NCBI RefSeq assembly: GCF_017908595.1
Contig: NZ_JAGKTL010000001.1
Span: 310,001 to 374,000 of the forward strand
Source: Rhodothermus bifroesti
GTDB taxonomy: Bacteria > Bacteroidota > Rhodothermia > Rhodothermales > Rhodothermaceae
Direction of reading: 5' to 3'
Length of the DNA stretch: 64,000 nucleotides
In this document: positions 37,729-44,985 of the stretch, in pieces
Layout of the letters: each line of letters begins with the position of its first letter
Position numbering within the stretch: position 1 is the first letter of the stretch
The notes under the pieces: generated by a model
Seen by the model: only the letters and a program-made list of their open reading frames with translations
Database searches by the model: none
What the model was told of the DNA's origin: nothing
Translations under genes and position numbers: made by a program

Positions 37729-39636
37729 TTACGCGTTTTTTGGGTTCAGATCGATCCGAAGCTGCACGCGCACCTGGCGCGGAGGCATCGGGTAAAAACG
37801 CACCACTTCGTAAGGATAGTTGGTCAGATTCTCCACGCTGAGGCCTAAAGCCAGCCGTACGTAGCGCAGGGCTTGCTCCCAGCGCAGGTAGCCATCGACA
37901 ATGAGGTAGGGCCTTAATGCCTGCGTTTCATCAGTGGTGAGATAGCGACGGCCTGTGTAGCGTCCTTGCAGGCCGATGCGCAACCCAGCCCATTGGATTT
38001 CCCCAAAAGCTTTCAGCTGGTGCAAAGGCACGTAGCGAAGCTGGCGGCCGAAAGCTGGGCTTGCACGATATGAGCGGTCCTCGGCGCGGGTATAGGTGTA
38101 GAAGCTTCCGCCCTGGAGTACCACAGGACCCCAAGCAATCGCTTCGGTAGCGAGCGAGGCTTCCAGGCCGCGCGTGTGCACACGCCCTACGTTTACCGGC
38201 TTCCAGAGCTGCAAACCCGGCGCCACCAGTGCAGGGTACCAGACGATCTGGTCCACCAAAGCGGTGTAAAAAGCCGTGAGCTCCAGCGAGAACTTAGGCG
38301 GATGGAGCAGTAGTCCAGCTTCCAACGTCCAACCGCGCTCTGGGCGAAGGTGGGGGTTGCCCCCAGGCATGTAGAACCGTTCACCTAACGTAGGAGCTCG
38401 AAAAGTTCGTCCGATTTGTCCTTTCAGGTGCAGTCGTTGCGCACGAAGGGCCAGGTTGAAGCCGAGTTGCGGGCTAAAGGTTTGGAAGTGCTGCGCTCGG
38501 GTTACGTATCTATCTAACCGTAGGGCAGGATAAAGCCAAAGGGGCCCCACGTGACCGTTGCCTTGCAACGCTAGTGCACCGGCACGCCCATCCACACCAC
38601 CACGCAGCGCAGCGTGCTCCCACCGCGTTTCAGCACTTAACGTCATAGCCCACCGCTTGCCTAGCGCTTGTTCCAGCATTCCACTGAAGCTCAGCGTGTA
38701 CGTACGTGCCGTATCCTGCTGCTGGGCATACGTGTTGACGTACTGCAGCCGGGTATGCTGGTAGTGGCCCCCAAGCGTGAAACGGCCCTTAGGGATAGCA
38801 CGCCAAGCACCTAACAGCAGGCGTTGCGCATGGTCCGTCTGCCAAGCGTCGATGGGAGGCGCGTTTCCCGGGCCGGGAAGGCTGCGGTGTGCTGCGGTAG
38901 CCCAAAACGTACCCTCAAAGCGCCAGGCGTTCTCGTAACGGACTTTACCAAACAGCGTGGTCATTTGACGGTCGGCACCTTCTCGCCGCCGGGTTTTGGG
39001 CGGTGGCAGCGGGTTAGGATAAGGGTAATCTCCTGTGGCCAGACTGCGCTCCGCAGCGGCCACGGCTGCTATGCGTCCTTTCCCGCCCTGCATCACGACA
39101 CCTAGGCTACGTTCGCCGAAAGCCCCTACCCGCACAGCAGCCCGAGCGCCTAGACGCTCCCTAGGCCGTAGCGTATGCAAGTGCACAACCCCTCCCATAG
39201 CTCCAGAACCATACAGGGCAGTGGCAGGACCGTGCACCACCTCAACCGCCTCCAGGAGCACGCTGGGCAAAAGGGTCAAGTCGAGAAGACCAGACTGGGG
39301 ATCGGCTACCCGGTGTCCATCGACAAGCAAGAGTGTCTGCGTAGCAGCCGCACCGCGTAGGGAAACCGCTGCTAACCCTCCACTGCCATAACGACGCACC
39401 CAGAGACCTGTCCGTGCTTCGAGCACTTCGGCGGCTGTCGTAGCACCCGCTGCTTCCCATGCTGAGGCCTCTAAACGCCATAAGCGCTGCCCTGCCGTAA
39501 GCGCGCTAGGCGTTCGCTGCCCTTCGATCACCACAGGTGGAAGCATCCGCGTGGTGTCCGAGTGCTCCTGTGCCCAAGCGCCCCTAAGGCTCAATAGGCC
39601 CCATAGCAGCAGTCCACATGTACGCGAAAAGCCCAT
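37729..39636 (-). CDS. btuB: TonB-dependent outer-membrane receptor, BtuB-like (vitamin B12)
   Basis: A 635-residue receptor with a signal peptide (about 1-22), a plug domain (GATTAAEVLEARTGLWVRR and SLRGAAATQTLLLVDGHRV) and a beta-barrel ending in an aromatic-rich strand (YPYEVVRFYPMPPRQVRVQLRIDL). A likely TonB box is MLPPVVIEGQR. The length is close to E. coli BtuB. It is assigned to cobalamin because a cobalamin riboswitch precedes it and a BtuG-like lipoprotein follows. ATG 39636 directly adjoins the riboswitch terminator's T-run. Confidence 0.9.
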   Translation of the reverse strand: MGFSRTCGLLLWGLLSLRGAWAQEHSDTTRMLPPVVIEGQRTPSALTAGQRLWRLEASAWEAAGATTAAEVLEARTGLWVRRYGSGGLAAVSLRGAAATQTLLLVDGHRVADPQSGLLDLTLLPSVLLEAVEVVHGPATALYGSGAMGGVVHLHTLRPRERLGARAAVRVGAFGERSLGVVMQGGKGRIAAVAAAERSLATGDYPYPNPLPPPKTRRREGADRQMTTLFGKVRYENAWRFEGTFWATAAHRSLPGPGNAPPIDAWQTDHAQRLLLGAWRAIPKGRFTLGGHYQHTRLQYVNTYAQQQDTARTYTLSFSGMLEQALGKRWAMTLSAETRWEHAALRGGVDGRAGALALQGNGHVGPLWLYPALRLDRYVTRAQHFQTFSPQLGFNLALRAQRLHLKGQIGRTFRAPTLGERFYMPGGNPHLRPERGWTLEAGLLLHPPKFSLELTAFYTALVDQIVWYPALVAPGLQLWKPVNVGRVHTRGLEASLATEAIAWGPVVLQGGSFYTYTRAEDRSYRASPAFGRQLRYVPLHQLKAFGEIQWAGLRIGLQGRYTGRRYLTTDETQALRPYLIVDGYLRWEQALRYVRLALGLSVENLTNYPYEVVRFYPMPPRQVRVQLRIDLNPKNA

Positions 39637-39669
39637 AAAAAAGCCCGTTACCTCAAACGAGGTCCGGGC
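39637..39669 (-). terminator. riboswitch-controlled intrinsic terminator before btuB
   Basis: On the minus strand GCCCG-(G)-ACCTC (39669-39659 region) pairs with GAGGT-(AA)-CGGGC, ending at 39643, around the loop GTTT, and is followed by TTTTTT (39642-39637) directly before the btuB ATG. An upstream segment GAGGTCCG (39735-39728, minus strand) is the exact complement of CGGACCTC in the terminator's 5' arm, and pairing extends four more bases past one mismatch. This is the expected antiterminator. Confidence 0.82.
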
Positions 39670-39758
39670 CTATGCAAGCGACGCGCGGCCAAATGCCTAA
39701 GCCGTCGAACAGCCGATGCATCAGGCACGGACCTCAGTTCCCGGAGGCTTCGGCCTGA

Positions 39759-39993
39759 CGCCGCCGGCAGGTCTCCTGGCTCGCCGCAGGCCCTGTCGAT
39801 CCGACAGGGCAGGTCGCTACGGGCTCCACCGCCAGCCTTCCCATCTGCTCCCAAGCAGACAGTGACTGTCGGCTTCTTCGCCCGCCAACCTCAGCTGCAG
39901 CTCACAGTTGCGGGTACAGCTCCAGACTCCCCGACGCTACCGTCGGGCCACTGGATTCCCTTTTCATCCGCTTAAGGCGGAACCGGCGACGCA
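39759..39993 (-). promoter_or_regulatory. cobalamin (AdoCbl) riboswitch aptamer
   Basis: The minus strand shows the cobalamin riboswitch landmarks in order: GCCGGTTCCGCC, AAAAGGGAATCCAGTG, the core GGGAGTCTGGAGCTGTACCC followed by GCAACTGT, and the B12 box AGCCAGGAGACCTGCC (39781-39766). The outer P1 helix can form between GCGTCGCCGG near 39993 and CCGGCGGCGT near 39759. Cobalamin binding should favour the downstream terminator and shut off btuB, the BtuG-like gene and the BFD-like gene. Boundaries are approximate. Confidence 0.92.
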
Positions 39994-40097
39994 TGTCGAA
40001 GAACAGGGTGATAGAGAGAATTTACACCCCTTAGCCTTTAATGCCAAGTCTTCAAGAAAACTCCTGCAACACACGCTCGCTGGAACGCCGTAGACTC

Positions 40098-40128
40098 TTG
40101 CCCGTAGAGATTAACCTTTGTAGGTTTA
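40098..40128 (+). promoter_or_regulatory. putative Bacteroidota-type promoter of the marR gene
   Basis: TTG (40098-40100), 20 bases, then TAGGTTTA (40121-40128), close to the Bacteroidota consensus TTTG-N19-TAnnTTTG. Transcription would begin about 7-12 bases later, immediately ahead of the palindrome at 40141. The rest of the interval 39994-40097 shows nothing else I recognise. Confidence 0.4.
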
Positions 40129-40140
40129 GCGCGAATCTAT

Positions 40141-40158
40141 GTACGTAAGATTACGTAC
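40141..40158. promoter_or_regulatory. perfect palindrome, probable MarR operator
   Basis: GTACGTAA-GA-TTACGTAC is a perfect 8-bp inverted repeat with a 2-base centre, 4 bases before the marR start at 40163 and just downstream of the putative promoter. MarR dimers bind such 16-20 bp palindromes, and autoregulation is common in the family. If the upstream ATG 40139 were used, the palindrome would be coding. Confidence 0.65.
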
Positions 40159-40162
40159 GCCG

Positions 40163-40633
40163 ATGAAACTTTCCGAACGGATTCAACAATCCCAGTTTGC
40201 CTCGCCTGCACAGGAAGCCTTGCTCAACATTTTGGTCACCAGTTCTTGGGTGCTGAGCGAGCTGAGCACTTTGATGGCCCCTTTTGGCATTACCCCCACG
40301 CAGTACAATGTGCTGCGCATTTTACGCGGCAGCCATCCCCGCAAGTTGACCTGCACCGAAATCGGCCGGCGCATGCTCGACCGCACGCCCGATGTTACAC
40401 GCATCTTGAATCGACTTCAAAAAGCTGGCTGGATTACGCGGGGACGAGCTACTTACGACAAACGCGTTGTTGAAGTCGGTATCACGGAAAAAGGGCTAGA
40501 CCTGCTGGCGCACATGCAACCTCTGGTCGATGCTGCCCAGGAACGCTTGATGGCTCGCCTATCTCCAGAAGAATTGCGCCAGCTGAGCAACTTGCTCGAC
40601 CGCTTACGTGCTGAAGAACCCTCGCTGTCTTAA
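40163..40633 (+). CDS. MarR family transcriptional regulator
   Basis: A 156-residue winged-helix repressor. The fold runs through TQYNVLRILRG, KLTCTEIGRRMLDRTPDVTRILNRLQKAGWI (recognition helix region) and the wing RATYDKRVVEVGITEKG, with a C-terminal dimerisation helix. Start MKLSERIQQSQ (40163) is chosen over ATG 40139 because of the operator-like palindrome between them. Six bases separate its stop from the transporter gene, so the two are co-transcribed. Ligand unknown. Confidence 0.87.
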   Translation: MKLSERIQQSQFASPAQEALLNILVTSSWVLSELSTLMAPFGITPTQYNVLRILRGSHPRKLTCTEIGRRMLDRTPDVTRILNRLQKAGWITRGRATYDKRVVEVGITEKGLDLLAHMQPLVDAAQERLMARLSPEELRQLSNLLDRLRAEEPSLS

Positions 40634-40639
40634 ACCGCC

Positions 40640-41383
40640 ATGCGACCAGAAGTTTACGTTTTAAGCCGCCCACAAAAGCTTTTTGTCGTTTGCACAGCTA
40701 TTTTTATCACAGCATTGGTTATTGCCGAAGCCACGTCAACCAAATTTTTTACAGCCTTTAAGCTGCCTTTCCCGATTCATCTTTTTGGCATGACCTTCGG
40801 CGAGGTGGTTATGACCACTGGTGTGCTAGCCTTTCCGGTCACGTTCATTATTACCGATCTTATGAACGAGTACTTTGGCAAAAAAGGGATCCGCTTCGTG
40901 ACGCTCGTGGGGATGGTCATGATCGGGTTTGAGTTTTTGCTGCTTCAAGCCGCCATTGCCGTTCCAGCAGCTAGCATTTCTCCGGTATCCCAGGAAGCAT
41001 TTGAGGCGGTTTTTGGGACGACAGGCCGCATCATTCTAGGCAGCTTAACAGCGTATTTGCTCGGGCAACTGGCCGACATTACCCTTTTTCATTGGCTTCG
41101 CGGCCTTACACGAGGCCGTTTTCTTTGGTTGCGGGCTACAGGCTCAACGTTTGGGTCGCAGTTTATCGACACGTTTGTTGTGCTCACGATCGCCTTTGCT
41201 GGTCAGCTTGCCTTTCAACAAATTCTTGCGATCACGCTTTTTAACTACGGATACAAGCTCCTCATTGCCATCGCAATTACACCGTTGATTTACTTAGCCC
41301 ACTGGGCAATGGATGCCTACTTGGGCAAGGAATTGGCGCATCAGCTTACTGCCAAAGCTGCTGCGCGCCAAGATGCCTTTTAG
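40640..41383 (+). CDS. queuosine precursor transporter (YhhQ/VUT family)
   Basis: A 247-residue membrane protein of the vitamin-uptake-like (VUT_1) family; E. coli YhhQ imports queuosine precursors preQ0/preQ1. About six hydrophobic helices are present, with family segments VIAEATSTKFF, VTFIITDLMNEYFGKKG and TGSTFGSQFIDTFVVLTIAF, ending in a YKLLIAIAITPLIY helix. It follows the MarR gene in one transcript and overlaps the convergent DUF2905 gene by 4 bases. No queuosine biosynthesis genes are in the window. Confidence 0.87.
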   Translation: MRPEVYVLSRPQKLFVVCTAIFITALVIAEATSTKFFTAFKLPFPIHLFGMTFGEVVMTTGVLAFPVTFIITDLMNEYFGKKGIRFVTLVGMVMIGFEFLLLQAAIAVPAASISPVSQEAFEAVFGTTGRIILGSLTAYLLGQLADITLFHWLRGLTRGRFLWLRATGSTFGSQFIDTFVVLTIAFAGQLAFQQILAITLFNYGYKLLIAIAITPLIYLAHWAMDAYLGKELAHQLTAKAAARQDAF

Positions 41384-41622
41384 CGAAAGAGCCTAAGGAG
41401 CAGGTTTAGCAAGATGGTCAGCACCAGGCTGATCAGCAGCATCGTGCCCAGGGGGAAGTAAATGCGCACGTTTCCTTTCTCCCAGCTCAAGTCACCGGGT
41501 AAACGCCCTAGCGGCAGTTGCGGTAGGCGGCCCAGGAGTAGCATTAGGCCACCAACTACCAGTAGCACCGCGCCTATGAGCAAAAGCCAGCGTCCCAGCT
41601 CCGTCAGTGGACCTTGCGCCAT
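41380..41622 (-). CDS. DUF2905 small membrane protein
   Basis: An 80-residue protein with two hydrophobic helices (about 9-30 and 57-77) flanking the conserved loop LGRLPGDLSWEKGNVRIYFPLG, which defines DUF2905. The family is widespread and uncharacterised. It starts 6 bases after the ilvE stop and probably shares its transcript. Confidence 0.85.
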   Translation of the reverse strand: MAQGPLTELGRWLLLIGAVLLVVGGLMLLLGRLPQLPLGRLPGDLSWEKGNVRIYFPLGTMLLISLVLTILLNLLLRLFR

Positions 41623-41628
41623 GGCATG

Positions 41629-42567
41629 CTACAGCGATATGCTTGCTTCGCGGGGAACGTCGACGAACGTCAACCAGCCATAAGGGTCGTTGCCCTTATG
41701 GACAATTTCGTAGAAGGCCCGTTGGAGCGCCTCCGTTACGGGGCCGCGGCGGCCTTGACCGATCGTATAATGATCGACCGAGCGAATTGGGGTGATTTCG
41801 GCAGCCGTTCCCGTAAAGAACAGTTCGTCGGCAATGTAGAGCGCCTCGCGTGGGATGGGTTGCTCTACGACCCTATAACCCAAGTCACGGGCAAGCGTCA
41901 TCACTGTGTCGCGCGTAATGCCTGGCAGAATCGACAGAGTGAGGGGAGCGGTATAAATCACCCCGTCGCGTACCAAAAAGAGGTTCTCTCCACTGCCTTC
42001 GGCCACGTAGCCACCTACCGAAAGCATAATGCCTTCGGCATGCCCATTCAGCACGGCTTCCATCTTCACCAATGCTGCGTTGGCATAGTTAGCACCCGCT
42101 TTGGCCATGGCTGGCAACGTGTTGGGCGCCATACGCTGCCAGGTAGCCACCTGGACGTCGACGCCCTGCTCGAGGGCCTCGTTGCCCAAGTAAGCGCCCC
42201 ATTCCCACACCGCAATTGCAACCTCAACGGTATTCTTGAGGGGGTTGACGCCCAACCCGCCCATACCCCGGAATACCACGGGTCGGATGTAGCAGGATTT
42301 GAGTCCGCTGGCGCGGATCGTCTCGAGCGTGGCTGAGATCAGCTCCTCTAGGGTATAAGGCAGTTCCATCCGATAGATGCGCGCCGAGTCGAGTAACCGG
42401 CGCAAGTGTTCCCGCAGCCGGAAAACAGCCGGCCCGCGCGCTGTCTCGTAGCAGCGTATACCTTCAAACACCGAGGACCCATAATGCACTACATGAGAGA
42501 GCACGTGAATCTTGGCTTCCTCAAACGGCACCAGCTTGCCGTTGAACCAAATCGGATGTTTGTCCAT
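41629..42567 (-). CDS. ilvE: branched-chain amino acid aminotransferase
   Basis: A 312-residue class IV PLP aminotransferase that interconverts leucine, isoleucine and valine with their 2-oxo acids. The N-terminus [20 protein letters not shown], the substrate-site region [17 protein letters not shown], the PLP lysine Lys156 in [10 protein letters not shown] and the signature [14 protein letters not shown] are all in place. Length is typical. Related D-amino-acid aminotransferases lack this FEGIR/RAVFR pattern, so IlvE is favoured. Confidence 0.93.
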   Translation of the reverse strand: MDKHPIWFNGKLVPFEEAKIHVLSHVVHYGSSVFEGIRCYETARGPAVFRLREHLRRLLDSARIYRMELPYTLEELISATLETIRASGLKSCYIRPVVFRGMGGLGVNPLKNTVEVAIAVWEWGAYLGNEALEQGVDVQVATWQRMAPNTLPAMAKAGANYANAALVKMEAVLNGHAEGIMLSVGGYVAEGSGENLFLVRDGVIYTAPLTLSILPGITRDTVMTLARDLGYRVVEQPIPREALYIADELFFTGTAAEITPIRSVDHYTIGQGRRGPVTEALQRAFYEIVHKGNDPYGWLTFVDVPREASISL

Positions 42568-42618
42568 GGTTATCGTTGTTTATGTCAAAAAAGCAATGTA
42601 GCTGTCCTATTTTTGGAA

Positions 42619-42644
42619 CTCCTATCCCCGTCTGGCTATAGGAG
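42619..42644. repeat. inverted repeat upstream of ilvE
   Basis: CTCCTAT (42619-42625) and ATAGGAG (42638-42644) form a perfect 7-bp inverted repeat with a 12-base spacer, in the 99-base gap between the divergent starts of ilvE and the small gene at 42667. It could be an operator or a leader hairpin. No T-run follows on either strand. Confidence 0.35.
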
Positions 42645-42666
42645 CCGATAAAGTAACGTTTTTCCC

Positions 42667-42921
42667 ATGGCCGCAATGCGCTGGTCGCGTTGGGTTTTCC
42701 TATTATTCATTGCAGGTTTTTTGGCCTTAGTCGTGGCCGACGCACTGGACTTGTTTGCACGGCGACCATACTATGAAGTCCCGCATGGGGATCACACCCA
42801 CTATGTACCTCGCGACCGTAACCCCAACGTGCCGCTCGAACGTTTTCCCACGCGCCCACCTGGCCGATGTGAGCGCATTGCGCCCGACGGTGCGCTGATC
42901 CCCATCGAAGGCTGCCAGTAG
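42667..42921 (+). CDS. hypothetical membrane-anchored small protein
   Basis: An 84-residue protein with one N-terminal membrane helix (about 7-27) and a polar tail rich in histidine, proline and arginine (VPHGDHTHYVPRDRNPNVP and FPTRPPGRCERIAPDG). I do not recognise it. The tail has two cysteines and a HGDHTH cluster that could bind metal, which is only a guess. It stands alone between divergent ilvE and the convergent GNAT gene. Confidence 0.55.
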   Translation: MAAMRWSRWVFLLFIAGFLALVVADALDLFARRPYYEVPHGDHTHYVPRDRNPNVPLERFPTRPPGRCERIAPDGALIPIEGCQ

Positions 42922-42926
42922 GCCTT

Positions 42927-43430
42927 TTAGCCTGCCGCAGCATTGCTTCCCAGCTGGAGTAGGGCGGTGCCGCTAAGACGCATTGGAATCCATTCCTTCA
43001 ACGCTTGCGCGCCCAGCTTCTCATAAAACTGGCGTGCCGTCGCATTCCAATCGAGTACCTGCCAGTCGAGTCGCTGGGCCCCTCGAGCGACTGCGATTTC
43101 GGCCACGCGCTGAAACAGCGCCATACCCACGCCCCGGCCGCGGTAAGCAGGCCGTACGTAAATATCCTCCAGATAGAGGCCCCATCGGGTTAAAAAGGTT
43201 GAATAGTTCGCAAAGAAAAGCGCAAACCCTATGGGCTCACCGCTTTCGATCTCCTCAGCCAGCAAAGCTTCGCAGCGCGGGCAGGCAGCAGGATCGAGGT
43301 GAGCCCGCAAGGCTTTGGGATCAGGCTGCGCTACGTGCTGAAGTTTTTCATATTCGGCCAGTTCGCGAATGAGCCCAACCAGCACCTCGGCATCTTCTGG
43401 CCTAGCCATACGAATGCGAAACGCGCTCAT
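42927..43430 (-). CDS. GNAT family N-acetyltransferase
   Basis: A 167-residue acetyltransferase using acetyl-CoA. The CoA-binding motif is YVRPAYRGRGVGMALFQRV, preceded by the beta-4 strand LYLEDI and followed by LDWQVLDWNATARQFYEKLGA. This resembles the diamine (SSAT-like) acetyltransferase group. Its start overlaps the stop of the upstream AAA ATPase by 4 bases, so the two are coupled. Substrate unknown. Confidence 0.86.
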   Translation of the reverse strand: MSAFRIRMARPEDAEVLVGLIRELAEYEKLQHVAQPDPKALRAHLDPAACPRCEALLAEEIESGEPIGFALFFANYSTFLTRWGLYLEDIYVRPAYRGRGVGMALFQRVAEIAVARGAQRLDWQVLDWNATARQFYEKLGAQALKEWIPMRLSGTALLQLGSNAAAG

Positions 43431-44950
43431 CGGTATCGGCGAAAGTCTTCTTCCTCGTCGTCATCAGACTCTTCGTCGTCGTCCCGTCCCAGCGAAGAGA
43501 GCATCGCACCCATCATGTCGCTGTAACGGGTTTCCTGTTCGAACAGGTCTTTGCCCAAAAGCGAATGCTGGTGCAGCGCCTCCAATACGAACTCCATCAT
43601 GGAAGCTGTCTCTTCCCGGGTATTAGGTCGGGTATAACGCTGCACCACAGCGCAGAGCCCCTCTACAGCCTCAAGTCGACGGGCATACTCCACAAATGGC
43701 AGCTCTGGGTTAAGCTCAACCTGCCCTCCTTTAGCAAACCAGTCCAGAATAGGCTGGTACGGCGCGCGCCCTTCTTTCCGGTTGGTTGGGTCGGGGAAAT
43801 AGCGCGGGAAGATGGCCTTAATAGCTCTTCCCACAAGCAACCGGGCAACGTTTTGCACGCCCTCCTGCTCGCCTTCGTAGACCAGTTCGATTTTTCCCGT
43901 GATGGCAGGTTCAATCAGCAACAGGTCGCTAATGCGCAGGGTGGTTTCTGTTTCGCCATTGAGCAACGCGCGGCGCTCGGCAGCCGAAATTAGGCACTCC
44001 AGCGCTGCCCGCGTCATCCGCACCGAAACGCCCGACTTTTGGTCTACATATTCACTTTTTCGGGCCTCAAAAGCAATTTGCTCAATGATTTCTCGGAAAA
44101 AGTAGGGAATATGCACCCGTACCTGTCCGTCGCGCTCTTGCCAGGCTTCTTGTTGCGTAATGGCAATGCCAATCTCGAGGGTTTTCGGATAGTGGGTGAT
44201 GATTTGGCTATCGATGCGGTCTTTGAGCGGCGTAATGATGTTCCCCCGGTTGGTATAGTCTTCGGGGTTAGCTGTAAATACCAAAAGTACATCAAGGGGG
44301 AAGCGAATATTAAAGCCGCGAATCTGAATATCTTGCTCTTCGAGAATATTGAGCAGCCCCACCTGAATGCGCGGCTGCAGATCGGGCAGCTCGTTAATGG
44401 CGAAGATCCCGCGATTGGTGCGTGGAATCAGGCCAAAGTGAATTACTTCTTCATCGGCGTAGGTCAGGCGTCGGTTAACCGCCTTGATTGGATCGATATC
44501 GCCGATTAAATCGGCAATGGTGGTGTCGGGTGTGGCCAGCTTTTCAGCATAGCGGCGGCTGCGATGCAGCCATTCAATAGGGGTGTCGTCGCCCATATCG
44601 GCCACCATTTCGCGCCCGTATTTAGAGATAGGGGCAAACGGGTTGTCGTTGACTTCGCTCCCCTGGATGATGGGGATGTATTCATCGAGCAGCTCTGGTA
44701 GCATCCGGATGAGGCGCGTTTTGGCCTGGCCGCGCAGGCCAAGCAAGATCATGTCATGGCGGCCCAGGATGGCATTTTGAATTTGAGGGATCACGGTGCG
44801 CTCGTAGCCAATAATCCCTGGAAAGATTTCCTCCCCTCGGCGCAGCTTAGCGATTAGGTTCTTTCGCAATTCGTCCTTGACCGTAAGTGGCCGGTACCCG
44901 ATCGCCTTTAGGTCGCCCAGTGTTTTTAGTTCAGTTAACGGCCGATCCAT
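43427..44950 (-). CDS. ChlI/BchI-like AAA+ ATPase
   Basis: A 507-residue MoxR/magnesium-chelatase-type ATPase. Walker A is GLRGQAKTRL. The Walker B position reads IFAINELPDL, with Asn where most AAA+ proteins have Asp. Other segments are VLLVFTANPEDYTNRG (sensor 1) and ITPLKDRIDSQI. The C-terminal half is helical and ends in a strongly acidic tail DDDEESDDDEEEDFRRYR. Relatives work with a von Willebrand factor A protein, but none is encoded here. ATG 44950 is preferred; a start at 44983 adds 11 residues. It is not evidence for chlorophyll synthesis. Confidence 0.83.
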   Translation of the reverse strand: MDRPLTELKTLGDLKAIGYRPLTVKDELRKNLIAKLRRGEEIFPGIIGYERTVIPQIQNAILGRHDMILLGLRGQAKTRLIRMLPELLDEYIPIIQGSEVNDNPFAPISKYGREMVADMGDDTPIEWLHRSRRYAEKLATPDTTIADLIGDIDPIKAVNRRLTYADEEVIHFGLIPRTNRGIFAINELPDLQPRIQVGLLNILEEQDIQIRGFNIRFPLDVLLVFTANPEDYTNRGNIITPLKDRIDSQIITHYPKTLEIGIAITQQEAWQERDGQVRVHIPYFFREIIEQIAFEARKSEYVDQKSGVSVRMTRAALECLISAAERRALLNGETETTLRISDLLLIEPAITGKIELVYEGEQEGVQNVARLLVGRAIKAIFPRYFPDPTNRKEGRAPYQPILDWFAKGGQVELNPELPFVEYARRLEAVEGLCAVVQRYTRPNTREETASMMEFVLEALHQHSLLGKDLFEQETRYSDMMGAMLSSLGRDDDEESDDDEEEDFRRYR

Positions 44951-44985
44951 AGCCCCTCGTTGGATGATAGCGCAAAGTAGCACGG

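Noticed and set aside
43427-44950. magnesium chelatase and hence (bacterio)chlorophyll synthesis
   Set aside because: ChlI-like ATPases occur widely without chlorophyll; no ChlD/ChlH or other pigment genes are present.
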